Positions 8,213 through 17,340 of a stretch of 64,000 nt of DNA are shown here, piece after piece; within the stretch, counting starts at the first letter, position 1; each line of letters starts with the position of its first letter. This stretch comes from Devosia sp. Its GTDB lineage: Bacteria; Pseudomonadota; Alphaproteobacteria; Rhizobiales; Devosiaceae. A model generated the notes under the pieces. It saw only the letters and a list, made by a program, of their open reading frames with translations, was not told the DNA's origin and ran no database searches. The stretch is from contig NZ_JAQGJV010000095.1 in assembly GCF_028290435.1 (NCBI RefSeq), forward strand, positions 1-64,000, in the 5' to 3' direction. Made by a program: the position numbers and the translations under genes.

Positions 8213-9042
8213 TTGAGAACGCCGCCCAGCTTCATGTGGCGGTTGACGTCCTTGTAGAGCAGGTAGCGGAACCGGCCCGGGCCGCCCGCGTAGCAGGCCT
8301 GCGGGCAGAAGGCGCGCAGCCACATGAAATCGCCGGCCTCGACCTCGACCCAGTCGCGATTGAGCCGATAGACCGCCTTGCCTTCCAGCACATAGAGCCC
8401 ATGCTCCATGACGTGAGTTTCCTCGAACGGGATCGAGGCGCCGGGCTCAAGGGTGACGATATTGACGTGCATGTCGTGGCGCAGGTCCTGCGGATCGACA
8501 AAGCGGGTGGTGCCCCAGCGATCGTCGGTGCCTGGCATCCAGCGGATCGGCTGATCCTGCTCATTGGTCACGAAGGCGGGTGGCGTCTCGATGCCCTCGA
8601 CCGCCTCATAGCGCTTGCGCACCCAGTGAAATTTCACCGGCTCGGTGCCCTTGTTGAATAGCGTCCAGGCGCATCCGGGCGGCAGGAAAGCATAGCCACC
8701 GGGCTTGAGCAGGTGCGCTACGCCGTCCACGGTCAGGTTGGCCTGCCCATCGACCACGAACAGCACGCCTTCAGCACTCTGGTCCGGCTCCGGCTGCGCG
8801 CTGCCGCCACCGGGCGATACTTCCATGATGTATTGCGAAAACGTCTCGGAAAACCCCGATAGCGGCCGTGCGATGACCCATGCCCGCGTCTGCGTCCAAT
8901 GGGGCAGATAACTGGTGACGATGTCGCGCATGACGCCATGCGGGATAACCGCATAGGCCTCGGTGAACACGGCGCGCCCGGCATGCAGGGAAGTCTGCGG
9001 CGGCAGGCCGGCGCTGGGGGTTGCGTAGAAGGGATTGGCCAT
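8209..9042 (-). CDS. allE: (S)-ureidoglycine aminohydrolase (bicupin)
   Basis: It releases ammonia from ureidoglycine to give ureidoglycolate. Two cupin domains are visible; the second has the metal-binding set in [20 protein letters not shown] (Glu, His, His). ATG at 9042 gives the usual N-terminus [18 protein letters not shown]; the longer frame upstream has no family support. Length 277 aa fits. It is translationally coupled to allA. The AllC-type enzyme that makes its substrate is not in the window. Confidence 0.92.
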   Translation of the reverse strand: MANPFYATPSAGLPPQTSLHAGRAVFTEAYAVIPHGVMRDIVTSYLPHWTQTRAWVIARPLSGFSETFSQYIMEVSPGGGSAQPEPDQSAEGVLFVVDGQANLTVDGVAHLLKPGGYAFLPPGCAWTLFNKGTEPVKFHWVRKRYEAVEGIETPPAFVTNEQDQPIRWMPGTDDRWGTTRFVDPQDLRHDMHVNIVTLEPGASIPFEETHVMEHGLYVLEGKAVYRLNRDWVEVEAGDFMWLRAFCPQACYAGGPGRFRYLLYKDVNRHMKLGGVLK

Positions 9043-9114
9043 TGCTCTTCGGGTCCGGGAATCTTTCCCCAACACTAGAGCCTTCAATGGCTTGAGGCCA
9101 AGGCCAAACCTGAA

Positions 9115-9447
9115 CTAGTCCGCCGGCGTTTCAACTAGGCGCTTGAGCTTGCTCAGCATGCTGCTCGCATAGGCAGCGTAAGGACCGATCCAGCGCTCGT
9201 GAATGGCGTGGATCGGCAGCGCATCGAGGTGGTTCCAGCGCTCGCGGCCTCGGCGTTCCACTACGATCAGCCCGGCCGCCTCCAGCACGTTGAGATGCTG
9301 CATCACCGTGCAGCGATCCAGCTCCGGCAGCAGTTCGCACAGCATGCCGGTCGTGCGCGGCTCGCTCTTGAGCAGGTCCAGCACATGGCGGCGCGAGCGG
9401 TGGCTCAGCGCCTTGAAAATTGCATCATTTTCGTCTTCGGTTGACAT
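9115..9447 (-). CDS. ArsR-family transcriptional regulator
   Basis: A 110-aa winged-helix protein with the ArsR pattern: FKALSHRSRRHVLDLLKSEP, then the recognition region LDRCTVMQHLNVLEAAGLIVVERRG (split), and a C-terminal dimer helix. There are no metal-binding cysteines in the usual ELCVCD box (here MLCELLPELD), so it probably does not sense metals. It is divergent from an SRPBCC gene, a very common pairing. A palindromic operator overlaps its own start codon, which implies autorepression. Confidence 0.9.
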   Translation of the reverse strand: MSTEDENDAIFKALSHRSRRHVLDLLKSEPRTTGMLCELLPELDRCTVMQHLNVLEAAGLIVVERRGRERWNHLDALPIHAIHERWIGPYAAYASSMLSKLKRLVETPAD

Positions 9448-9465
9448 GTTATAAATCTATAACAT
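9446..9465. promoter_or_regulatory. ArsR operator: perfect 8-bp inverted repeat
   Basis: ATGTTATA-AATC-TATAACAT is a perfect inverted repeat with a 4-base centre, and it overlaps the ArsR start codon (CAT at 9445-9447). AT richness and length fit ArsR/SmtB operators. Bound protein would block both divergent genes. Confidence 0.75.
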
Positions 9466-9498
9466 ATGCTGATGGCAGTCAAGCAAGAGGAGATGACA

Positions 9499-9951
9499 AT
9501 GGCCTATGAATTCAGCGTAAGCGGCCGCATCGCCAAGCCGGTTGCCGAGGTGTTCGAGGCGGTGGCCGATCCCAAGCAATTGTCCGGTTATTTCACCACC
9601 GGCGGCGCGGTGGGGCGGTTGGAGAGCGGTGCCATTGTCACTTGGGACTTCGCCGATTTCCCCGGTGCCTTTCCGGTGAGGGTCGAGCGCGTGGTCAAGG
9701 ATAAGGAAATCGTGCTGCATTGGGACGCAGCGTCGGATGGCGGACCAACCTACCAGACCACCACCACCATGAGTTTCGAGGCGCTGGATGACGGGCGGAC
9801 GTTGGTGCGCATCTCCGAAGCCGGCTGGCATGAAAACGCCGCCTCGCTCAAAGCCTCCTTCGGCAATTGCGAAGGCTGGACCGGCATGCTCTGCGCCCTC
9901 AAAATCTACATCGAGCATGGCATCAATATGCGTGATGGATTTTACAAATAG
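9499..9951 (+). CDS. SRPBCC (AHSA1/START-like) domain protein
   Basis: A small helix-grip-fold protein of 150 aa. It begins AYEFSVSGRIAKPVAEVFEAV and ends ENAASLKASFGNCEGWTGML (shortened), the typical AHSA1-like ending near a conserved Trp. ATG at 9499 lies 6 bases after GAGGAG; the earlier ATGs at 9466 and 9493 fit less well. The ligand is unknown. It shares an operator region with ArsR and is followed by a VOC gene 16 bases later. Confidence 0.85.
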   Translation: MAYEFSVSGRIAKPVAEVFEAVADPKQLSGYFTTGGAVGRLESGAIVTWDFADFPGAFPVRVERVVKDKEIVLHWDAASDGGPTYQTTTTMSFEALDDGRTLVRISEAGWHENAASLKASFGNCEGWTGMLCALKIYIEHGINMRDGFYK

Positions 9952-9967
9952 GTTCGGGAGAAAGCCG

Positions 9968-10330
9968 ATGGATACGGAAATCAGCGGCGGCATCAATATC
10001 GCGATGAAGGTGCCGGCTCATCAATACGAAGCTACGGTGGCCTTCTATCGTGATGTGCTCAAGCTCAACCGGGTCACCGAGCGGCCCGAGGAAATGGGCT
10101 TTGTCTATGGCTCCAACCGGCTCTGGATCGACAAGGCCGCGGGCTATTCTCAAGCCGAAGTCTGGCTGGAGCTGTTCACACCCGATTTCGATGCCACGGC
10201 GCGGCATCTCTCGACAGCCGGCATGGTTCGTGACGACGCTATCGAACAACTGCCGGAGGGTTTTGCGGGCGGATGGTTCTTCAATCCGGCTGGCATCGTG
10301 CACATGGTGCGCCGGCCCGATGCTTGGTGA
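9968..10330 (+). CDS. VOC-superfamily (glyoxalase/bleomycin-resistance) protein
   Basis: A 120-aa single-domain protein with the VOC beta-alpha pattern: INIAMKVPAHQYEATVAFYR, DVLKL, VWLELFTPDFDAT, and a C-terminal FFNPAGIVHMVRR. A metal-ligand His/Glu set is possible but incomplete, so the catalytic role is uncertain. GGGAG precedes the ATG. It is probably co-transcribed with the SRPBCC gene and under the same ArsR control. Confidence 0.8.
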   Translation: MDTEISGGINIAMKVPAHQYEATVAFYRDVLKLNRVTERPEEMGFVYGSNRLWIDKAAGYSQAEVWLELFTPDFDATARHLSTAGMVRDDAIEQLPEGFAGGWFFNPAGIVHMVRRPDAW

Positions 10331-10403
10331 GCCGGACGGCGACGGCGATTAAGTGTCCGTTAGCGTTACCGAATCCGTAAGATTTGGCTGGCATGATAGA
10401 CGC

Positions 10404-10553
10404 ATGTACGAGTACCAGACCCATCATGAATTCGCGCCGCACGGCTGGGTGAAACACAACCTGCCTTGGCTTGCCATCTTCGCCTTCGTCTTCGGCCTGA
10501 TCGAGGACGGCGACGATGGCGAAGCCAAGGACAGCGACTCGTTTTTCGGCTGA
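10404..10553 (+). CDS. Small hypothetical protein (49 aa)
   Basis: The frame encodes a His-rich start (YEYQTHHEFAPHGWVKH), one hydrophobic stretch (LPWLAIFAFVFGLI) and an acidic tail (EDGDDGEAKDSD). This looks like a one-pass membrane peptide. No family is recognised and the ribosome site is weak. A GTG start at 10353 would add 17 residues. Confidence 0.4.
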   Translation: MYEYQTHHEFAPHGWVKHNLPWLAIFAFVFGLIEDGDDGEAKDSDSFFG

Positions 10554-10570
10554 GGCCGCACAGGCCTCGG

Positions 10571-10599
10571 CTGTCACCCCGGCTTGCGCTGGAGTGAGT
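10571..10599. repeat. Degraded REP-like palindrome
   Basis: TCACCCCGGC and GCTGGAGTGA pair over 8 of 10 bases. The motif is a decayed version of the TCACCCCGGC palindromes at 151 and 58913. It lies just beyond the stop of the allantoinase gene and could act as its transcript end. Confidence 0.4.
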
Positions 10600-10612
10600 A
10601 CGCGTGGGGAGA

Positions 10613-12028
10613 CTATCCCAACAAGCCCTCTACTCGCAGCAACGCGATCCGCTCAACCTGCGCGCAAGCCGTGGCGAATTCCTGTTCCGCGTCATTGCCC
10701 AGCCGCGTCTCGAATGCCGCCAGGATCGAGGCCTTGGTGTTGTCCTTGACCGCGATGATGAACGGGAAACCGAATTTCTCCACATAGGCGGTGTTGAGCC
10801 GGGTGAATTGTTCACGCTCGCCATCGGTTAGCGCGTCGAGCCCCGCCGAAGCCTGCTCGGCGGCTGAGGCCTCGGTCAGCCTCTTGGCGGCGGCCAGCTT
10901 GCCGCCAAGGTCCGGATGGGCGCGCAGCACGGCGAAGCGTTCCTCGATGTTGGCCAGACGGAATTGCGTGCGCAGCGCGAAATGCAGGCCGATGGCGGTG
11001 TCGTTGGATGGCCCCAGTTCACCGTTCCATGCGCGCTCGGCGATCCAGTGCGAATGCTCGAAGATCGAGCCGAACCGCTCCACGAATTCGGCTTTTTCGA
11101 GCTGTGATGGGATCAGCGCCGGCGCCTGATACGGATGCTCCCTGGCCCAATGGCGCGCGATATCGATGCGGGTGGGCACCCACACTTTGTCGTGCCCGGC
11201 AATGTAGTCGAGAAATTTCTGCAGTCCCATGACGCGGCCCGGCTGGCCGATCAGGCGGCAATGCAACCCGATCGACATCATCTTGGGACTGCCCGCCTTG
11301 CCCTCGGCATAGAGACAATCAAAGCTGTCCTTGAGGAACTGAAAGTACTCCTCGCCATTGTCGAAGCCCGACGCGGTGACGAAGCGCATATCATTGGCGC
11401 TGAGCGTATAGGGAATGATCAGTTGCGGGCGGCCCTGATGCACGCGCCAATAGGGCAGGTCGTCGTCATAGGTGTCCGACACATATTCGAACCCACCTTC
11501 CTCGGACACCAGGTCGACGGTGTTGAGCGAACAGCGACCCGTATACCAGCCGGTGGGGCGCGACCCCGTGGCGATGGTGTGCAGCCGGACCGCCTCGGCG
11601 ATCTGCTCGCGCTCGACTTCGGGCGGCATGTCCTTGTGCTCGACCCATTTATAGCCGTGGCTGGCGATTTCCCAGCCCGCCTCCTGCATGGCTGCCAATT
11701 GGTTTGGGGCGCGCATCAGCGCCGTGGCGACGCCATAAATGGTCAGCGGCAGGTTCCGCTCGGTGAACAGCCGGTGCAGCCGCCAAAACCCGGCGCGGGC
11801 GCCGTATTCGTACATCGATTCGATGTTCCAGTGCCGCAGCCCCGGCCAGGGCGCCGCCCCCACCACGTCGGCCAGGAAGGCCTCCGAGCCCGAATCGCCA
11901 TGCAGGATGTTGTTTTCCCCGCCCTCTTCGTAATTCAGCACGAATTGCACCGCGACATGCGCACCGCCGGGCCAGTTGGCATGCGGAGGATTGGGGCCAT
12001 AGCCGACCATGTCACGGGGATAACGCAT
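10613..12028 (-). CDS. Allantoinase (PuuE type) fused to OHCU decarboxylase
   Basis: Two consecutive enzymes of urate breakdown are fused in 471 aa. Residues 1 to about 305 are the PuuE-type polysaccharide-deacetylase-fold allantoinase (RYPRDMVGYGPNPPHANWPG, ASHGYKWVEH, LHCRLIGQPGR). From about 310 to the end is 2-oxo-4-hydroxy-4-carboxy-5-ureidoimidazoline decarboxylase (UraD): FEHSHWIAERAW carries the catalytic His, and LRAHPDLGGKLA is the family signature. The order in the protein is the reverse of the pathway order. ATG at 12028 gives the family start. It is divergent from the HIU hydrolase gene. Confidence 0.93.
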   Translation of the reverse strand: MRYPRDMVGYGPNPPHANWPGGAHVAVQFVLNYEEGGENNILHGDSGSEAFLADVVGAAPWPGLRHWNIESMYEYGARAGFWRLHRLFTERNLPLTIYGVATALMRAPNQLAAMQEAGWEIASHGYKWVEHKDMPPEVEREQIAEAVRLHTIATGSRPTGWYTGRCSLNTVDLVSEEGGFEYVSDTYDDDLPYWRVHQGRPQLIIPYTLSANDMRFVTASGFDNGEEYFQFLKDSFDCLYAEGKAGSPKMMSIGLHCRLIGQPGRVMGLQKFLDYIAGHDKVWVPTRIDIARHWAREHPYQAPALIPSQLEKAEFVERFGSIFEHSHWIAERAWNGELGPSNDTAIGLHFALRTQFRLANIEERFAVLRAHPDLGGKLAAAKRLTEASAAEQASAGLDALTDGEREQFTRLNTAYVEKFGFPFIIAVKDNTKASILAAFETRLGNDAEQEFATACAQVERIALLRVEGLLG

Positions 12029-12189
12029 TGAGATTCTCGCTGAAGTGTTCGATCCGAAGTCTACGCCTTGAGGCCGGGAGGGCAAGATGCACAAAAATGG
12101 ACCATCTGGTAAAAATTAGGCGCAATCCCTCTTGGCGTGTCCGCCAATTGCGATAGTCTGACGGTGGGGACCACAGACGGAAAGCAGCA

Positions 12190-12546
12190 ATGGCGGGTTC
12201 AGGACGCCTGACGACACACGTACTCGATACCATGCACGGCAAGCCGGCCCGCGGCATGCGGCTGGATCTGCTGTTCGTGCATGGGGATCACACCCATCAC
12301 ATCAGCGAAGGCTATACCAATGCCGATGGGCGCGTGGACCAGCCTTTGCTGGATGCGGACCAGTTTCAGCACGGCATCTACGAAATCCATTTTCATGTCG
12401 GGCAATACTTCGAGCGGCTGGGCGTCGAGCTGGACAATCCGTTTCTCGACGTTGTCCCGGTCCGCTTCGAAATCAGCGCCGACAGCCACTATCACGTGCC
12501 GCTGCTGGTCAGCCCCTTCGCTTATTCGACGTATCGGGGGAGCTAG
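12190..12546 (+). CDS. uraH: 5-hydroxyisourate hydrolase (transthyretin-like)
   Basis: It hydrolyses 5-hydroxyisourate, the PuuD product, to OHCU. The 118-aa protein has the N-terminal LTTHVLDTMHGKPARGM, the central arginine region and the C-terminal Tyr-Arg-Gly-Ser that closes the active site in this family. Its stop codon touches the xdhA start with no gap, so it leads the xdh operon. Confidence 0.96.
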   Translation: MAGSGRLTTHVLDTMHGKPARGMRLDLLFVHGDHTHHISEGYTNADGRVDQPLLDADQFQHGIYEIHFHVGQYFERLGVELDNPFLDVVPVRFEISADSHYHVPLLVSPFAYSTYRGS

Positions 12547-14004
12547 ATGGTCGCGATCAGCCACGCCGTCCGCTTCATCCTCAATGACGAGGAAATCGCG
12601 CTCACCGACGTGGCCGCCGACGCGACGCTGCTCGATTATCTGCGCCTGACCAAACGCCTTCGCGGCTCCAAGGAAGGCTGCGCCGAGGGGGATTGCGGCG
12701 CCTGTACCGTGCTGGTTGGGCGCCTTTTGGGCGACGAAATCATCTACGATTCGGTCACCGCCTGCATTCGCTTCGTCGGCAGCCTGCACGGCACCCATGT
12801 GGTCACCGTTGAACACCTCGCCGCCAAGGACGGCACGCTGCATCCGGTGCAGCAGGCCATGGTTGATCACCACGGCAGCCAGTGCGGCTTCTGCACGCCC
12901 GGCATCGTCATGTCGCTCTATGGCCTGTGGATGCGCGATCCCAACCCGAGCCAGCCAGCCATCGAAAAGGCCCTGCAAGGCAATCTCTGCCGCTGTACAG
13001 GTTACTCCCCGATCATTCGCGCCGCCAAGGCGATCTCGTCCTATGGCGCGCCCGAGGCCGATCCGCTGCGCGCTGAACGCATCGCGCTCAGGGCCCGCAT
13101 CATGGCGCTGAACGATGGCTCGCGCGTCGAAATCGGTGACAGCGTCATCATACCCGCGAGCCTGGATGACTTCGCCACGCTCTACGAAGCCAATCCCAAG
13201 GCCACCATCGTCGCCGGCGCGACCGATGTGGGCCTGTGGGTCACCAAATTCATGCGCGATATCAGCCCGGTGATCTTCATCGGCCATCTGCAAGAGCTTA
13301 AGCGCATTGCCGAAAACGATAGCGAACTGCGCTTTTACGCTGGCGTTTCCTATTCCGAGGCGCTGCCGACACTGACCACCTGGTTCCCACAACTCGCCGA
13401 GTTGTGGGACCGCATTGCGGGCGAGCAAATCCGCAATATGGGCACCATCGGCGGCAATATCGCCAACGGTTCACCCATCGGCGACACCCCGCCGCCCTTG
13501 ATCGCGCTGGGCGCCAAGCTACATTTGCGGCGCGGCGAGCATCGCCGCGAAATCAAGCTGGAAGACTACTTCCTGGCCTATGGCAAACAAGACCGCCACC
13601 CCGGTGAGTTCGTCGAAAGCGTCACCATTCCGCATCTGCCGGCCGGCGAAAAATTCGCCACCTACAAGATTTCCAAGCGCCGCGAGGAGGATATCTCCGC
13701 GCTGTGCGGCGCCTTCCGCGTCTTCGTCAACGATGCCGGCATCGTCGGAATGATCCGCATCGCTTTCGGCGGCATGGCGGCGACGCCCAAGCGCGCTAAA
13801 GCCGTCGAGGCCGCGCTTGTCGGCAAGCCGTGGACGCTTGATACGATCGATGCGGCAATCCCCGCGTTTGCGCAGGATTATCAGCCGCTCAGCGATATGC
13901 GCGCCAGCGCCGAGTATCGCCTGCTGGCCGCGCAAAACCTGTTGCGCCGGTTTTTCCTTGAGACCACAGGCCAGGGCCAACGACTGATGCGGGAGGCCGT
14001 ATGA
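12547..14004 (+). CDS. xdhA: Xanthine dehydrogenase small subunit (2Fe-2S and FAD)
   Basis: It carries electrons from the molybdenum subunit to NAD+. The first [2Fe-2S] domain has Cys45, Cys50, Cys53 (EGCAEGDCGACTVL), and the second has SQCGFCTPG plus GNLCRCTGY. The FAD domain has IVAGATDVGLW and the segment IRNMGTIGGNIANGSPIGD. At 485 aa it is full length. It overlaps xdhB by 4 bases (ATGA). Confidence 0.96.
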   Translation: MVAISHAVRFILNDEEIALTDVAADATLLDYLRLTKRLRGSKEGCAEGDCGACTVLVGRLLGDEIIYDSVTACIRFVGSLHGTHVVTVEHLAAKDGTLHPVQQAMVDHHGSQCGFCTPGIVMSLYGLWMRDPNPSQPAIEKALQGNLCRCTGYSPIIRAAKAISSYGAPEADPLRAERIALRARIMALNDGSRVEIGDSVIIPASLDDFATLYEANPKATIVAGATDVGLWVTKFMRDISPVIFIGHLQELKRIAENDSELRFYAGVSYSEALPTLTTWFPQLAELWDRIAGEQIRNMGTIGGNIANGSPIGDTPPPLIALGAKLHLRRGEHRREIKLEDYFLAYGKQDRHPGEFVESVTIPHLPAGEKFATYKISKRREEDISALCGAFRVFVNDAGIVGMIRIAFGGMAATPKRAKAVEAALVGKPWTLDTIDAAIPAFAQDYQPLSDMRASAEYRLLAAQNLLRRFFLETTGQGQRLMREAV

Positions 14005-16328
14005 ACAAGCAGGCTCCCATCCTGACCTCACCGCTGCATACCTCGATAAAGCATGACTCCGCCGCCAAGCAAGTCGCGGGGCGTGCCGACTATATCGACG
14101 ACCTGGTCGAGCCCGAGGGCACCTTGCACGCCTATCTGGGGCTGTCGACCAAGCCGCATGCCGATATCGTGTCGATGGACCTCGATGCCGTGCGCCGCGC
14201 GCCGGGCGTGGTGGCGGTGTTGACTGCGGCGGACGTGCCCGCCGAAAACGACATCAGCTCCGTGCACAAGCACGATGAGCCGGTCTTCGTCACCGATCGC
14301 GTCGTCACCTGGGGCCAGCCGCTGTTCGCCGTTATCGGGCGCACGCGCGAGGAAGCACGGCGAGCGGCCAAGCTGATCAAAATCGAATACGCCGAACTGC
14401 CTTTCTTCACCGATGTCGACGCCGCCATCGCGGCCGGCGGGAAGCTCGTGACTGAGCCGCTCACACTGGAGCGCGGCGATGTCGTTGCCGGATTTGCCAC
14501 GTCGCAGCGGCGGGTAAAGGGTCGGGTCCGGATCGGGGGCCAGGAGCATTTCTACCTCGAGAGCCAGGCGGCCCTGGCCATTCCCGGCGAAGACGACGAA
14601 GTCACCATCCATTGCTCCACCCAGCATCCGACCGAAATCCAGGTGATGGTGGCGCAGGTGCTGGGTATCCACCATGCCGCCGTCACGGTGAACATGCGCC
14701 GCATGGGTGGCGGTTTCGGCGGCAAGGAGACCCAGGGCAACCTGTTCGCGGCGGTCGCCGCCATCGCAGCCAAGAAGCTCAACTGCGCCGTCAAGATCCG
14801 GCCCGACCGCGACGACGATTTCCAGATCACTGGCAAGCGCCACGATTTCGTCGTCGACTATGATGTCGGCTTCAATGACGACGGCAAAATCCAGGCTGTT
14901 ACGGCGACATATGCCGCGCGCTCCGGCTATAGCGCCGACCTCAGCGGCCCGGTGACCGACCGCGCACTGTTTCACGCCGACAATGCCTATTGGTATCCCG
15001 CAGTCCGGGTGAACTCGCTGCCCCTGATGACCAACACCGTGTCGAACACGGCCTTCCGCGGCTTTGGTGGCCCGCAGGGGATCATCGGGGCGGAACGCTG
15101 GATCGAGGACATTGCCTATGCGCTCGGCAAGGACCCGCTCGAGATTCGCAAGATCAACTTTTACGGGATCGATACTGATAACGTCACGCCCTATCACCAG
15201 GTGGTGGAAGACAATGTCATCCATCGGGTGATCGCCGAGCTGGAGGAAAGCTCGGACTATCAAAAGCGGCGTGCGGCCATCCTTGAGTTCAACCGTACCA
15301 GCACCGTGCTTAAAAAGGGCATTGCCATGGTGCCGGTGAAGTTCGGCATCTCCTTCACGGCCACCTGGCACAATCAGGCCGGTGCCCTGGTGCATGTCTA
15401 TCGTGACGGCTCAATCCATCTCAGCCATGGCGGCACCGAAATGGGGCAGGGGCTGCACATCAAGATCGCCCAAGTGGTGGCGGATGCATTCGGCGTTCCG
15501 GTCGAGCATGTGCAAATCATGGCGACCAATACCGGCAAGGTGCCCAATACCTCGGCGACCGCCGCGTCGTCCGGCACCGATCTCAACGGCATGGCGGCGC
15601 TGGATGGCGCCAACCAGATCAAGGCGCGGATGTCGGCACATGCGGCCGTCATCTACGAGGTGACCCCCGAGGAGGTGCATTGGGAGATCGGCGGTGTCCG
15701 CGCCGGCAAGCAATTCGTGCCGTTCGCCGAACTGGCGACCTCATGCTGGATGAACCGCGTGCAGCTCAGTGCGGCGGGCTTTTACAAAACTCCGGAAATC
15801 CACTGGGACCGGGCCACCGGCCGTGGCCATCCGTTCTATTATTTTGCCTATGGCGCCGCCGTTTCCGAAGTCACCATCGATACCTTGACCGGAGAATATC
15901 TGGTCGATCGCTGCGATGTGCTCGAGGATGTAGGCCGCTCGCTCAATCCGGCTATCGATATCGGCCAGGTCGAGGGCGGGTTCATTCAGGGCATGGGCTG
16001 GCTGACCACCGAAGAGCTGGTGTGGGACGGCAAGGGCCAATTGCGGACGCACGCCCCCTCGACCTACAAAATTCCCCTAGCCTCCGACGTGCCGCCGATT
16101 TTCAACGTCCGGCTGGCCGAGTGGAGCGTCAACAAGAAGCCGGCGATCGGCCGCTCCAAAGCGGTTGGCGAGCCGCCACTGGTGCTCGCCTATTCAGTGG
16201 TCGAGGCGCTCTCCATGGCCGTGGCCAGCGTCGCCGATTACAAGATCGCGCCTCAGCTCGATATGCCGGTCACGCCGGAGCGGGTGTTGATGGGCTGCGA
16301 GAGATTGAAAAAGGAGATGCGCGGGTGA
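14001..16328 (+). CDS. xdhB: Xanthine dehydrogenase large (molybdopterin) subunit
   Basis: It hydroxylates hypoxanthine and xanthine to urate. Landmarks are the N-terminal hammerhead domain (KQVAGRADYIDDL), GGQEHFYLESQAAL, the cofactor loop RRMGGGFGGKE, NTAFRGFGGPQG, and the C-terminal AVGEPPLVLAYSV with the catalytic Glu. Length 775 aa is right for a split XdhB. The start overlaps xdhA. Confidence 0.97.
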   Translation: MNKQAPILTSPLHTSIKHDSAAKQVAGRADYIDDLVEPEGTLHAYLGLSTKPHADIVSMDLDAVRRAPGVVAVLTAADVPAENDISSVHKHDEPVFVTDRVVTWGQPLFAVIGRTREEARRAAKLIKIEYAELPFFTDVDAAIAAGGKLVTEPLTLERGDVVAGFATSQRRVKGRVRIGGQEHFYLESQAALAIPGEDDEVTIHCSTQHPTEIQVMVAQVLGIHHAAVTVNMRRMGGGFGGKETQGNLFAAVAAIAAKKLNCAVKIRPDRDDDFQITGKRHDFVVDYDVGFNDDGKIQAVTATYAARSGYSADLSGPVTDRALFHADNAYWYPAVRVNSLPLMTNTVSNTAFRGFGGPQGIIGAERWIEDIAYALGKDPLEIRKINFYGIDTDNVTPYHQVVEDNVIHRVIAELEESSDYQKRRAAILEFNRTSTVLKKGIAMVPVKFGISFTATWHNQAGALVHVYRDGSIHLSHGGTEMGQGLHIKIAQVVADAFGVPVEHVQIMATNTGKVPNTSATAASSGTDLNGMAALDGANQIKARMSAHAAVIYEVTPEEVHWEIGGVRAGKQFVPFAELATSCWMNRVQLSAAGFYKTPEIHWDRATGRGHPFYYFAYGAAVSEVTIDTLTGEYLVDRCDVLEDVGRSLNPAIDIGQVEGGFIQGMGWLTTEELVWDGKGQLRTHAPSTYKIPLASDVPPIFNVRLAEWSVNKKPAIGRSKAVGEPPLVLAYSVVEALSMAVASVADYKIAPQLDMPVTPERVLMGCERLKKEMRG

Positions 16329-16359
16329 GGATGGTGTGCGTGGCTTCACCCCCTCCCAG

Positions 16360-16449
16360 CCTCCCCCATCAAGGGGGAGGTGCCGCGCCACTCGCTTTGC
16401 ACAATCCAGCCCAATCCACCGACCTTCACCTCCCCCTTGATGGGGGAGG
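16360..16449. repeat. Pair of mirror-image GC palindromes between xdhB and xdhC
   Basis: 16360-16380 (CCTCCCCCATCAAGGGGGAG type) is itself a hairpin, and 16429-16449 is its exact reverse complement. Together they form nested stem-loops around a 48-base spacer. Being inside an operon, it may modulate readthrough or mRNA stability between xdhB and xdhC. Confidence 0.7.
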
Positions 16450-16476
16450 GGTGGTTGTTTGGCAGGATGGTTCCCC

Positions 16477-17340
16477 ATGACCCTCCGCACCCCAGCCCTC
16501 ACCACCTTCCTCGCCCAAAACCCCGACGCCATCGCGGCCGAACTTACCTCCGTGCGCGGCTCCAGTCCGCGCGAACAAGGCACGTTCATGCTGGTGGGTC
16601 CCTCCACCATTTTCGGCACCATCGGCGGCGGCGCGCTTGAATACATGGTCATCGACCACGCCCGCCGCCTGATCGCCAACGGCCAGGCGACCGCGGCGAT
16701 GGACGTTCCCCTCGGCCCCGAAATCGGCCAGTGCTGCGGCGGCCGCGTCGGCGTCAGCCTGCGCTATGCCGATGCCGCTCTACGCGATGAGCTTGCCGCG
16801 CGCATCGCCGCCGAAGACGCCGCCCAGACCCACGTTTACATCTTTGGTGCCGGCAATGTCGGTGGTGCCTTGGCGCGCATGTTGGCGCTGCTCCCCGTCC
16901 ACGCCCACGTCATCGATACCCGCACCGACGAACTCATCGGCCTGCCGGCCAATGTCGATGCCCGCGCCGTGCCGATGCCGGAAGCAGTGGTTCGTAACGC
17001 CCCGCAAGGCAGCGCCTATGTCATCCTCACCCATGACCACGCCTTGGATTTCATGATTGCCTTTGAGGCTCTCAAACGGCTCGATAGTCCCTACGTGGGC
17101 ATGGTCGGTTCGCGCACCAAGCGGGCACGGTTTGCCTCTTGGTATCGCGCCGAGGGCGGCGATGAGGCAGCGCTGGAGCGGTTGGTCCTGCCCATCGGTA
17201 ACCATGGGCTTGGGGATAAACGGCCAGAGGTGATTGCGGCACTGGCGGCGGCAGAAATTATGGTCCACATTGGTCGCAGGGAAGCTCGATCTGTGCAGGC
17301 GCAAGGCACCAGGAAACTGGGGGCCATACATGGACGCTAG
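16477..17340 (+). CDS. xdhC: Xanthine dehydrogenase accessory protein XdhC
   Basis: It binds molybdenum cofactor, promotes its sulfuration and inserts it into XdhB. The 287-aa protein has the XdhC pattern: AELTSVRGSSPREQGTFMLV, FGTIGGGALEY, the cysteine motif GQCCGGRVGVSLRY, and a C-terminal Rossmann domain (FGAGNVGGALARMLALLPV; VGMVGSRTKRARF). ATG at 16477 is chosen; a TTG at 16459 is in frame. Its 3' end overlaps the next gene. Confidence 0.95.
   Translation: MTLRTPALTTFLAQNPDAIAAELTSVRGSSPREQGTFMLVGPSTIFGTIGGGALEYMVIDHARRLIANGQATAAMDVPLGPEIGQCCGGRVGVSLRYADAALRDELAARIAAEDAAQTHVYIFGAGNVGGALARMLALLPVHAHVIDTRTDELIGLPANVDARAVPMPEAVVRNAPQGSAYVILTHDHALDFMIAFEALKRLDSPYVGMVGSRTKRARFASWYRAEGGDEAALERLVLPIGNHGLGDKRPEVIAALAAAEIMVHIGRREARSVQAQGTRKLGAIHGR

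Noticed and set aside
12101-12110. ACCA-TC-TGGT as a GntR-type operator before uraH
   Set aside because: Four-base arms are too short to call a site from one sequence, so it is only mentioned as a place to look.
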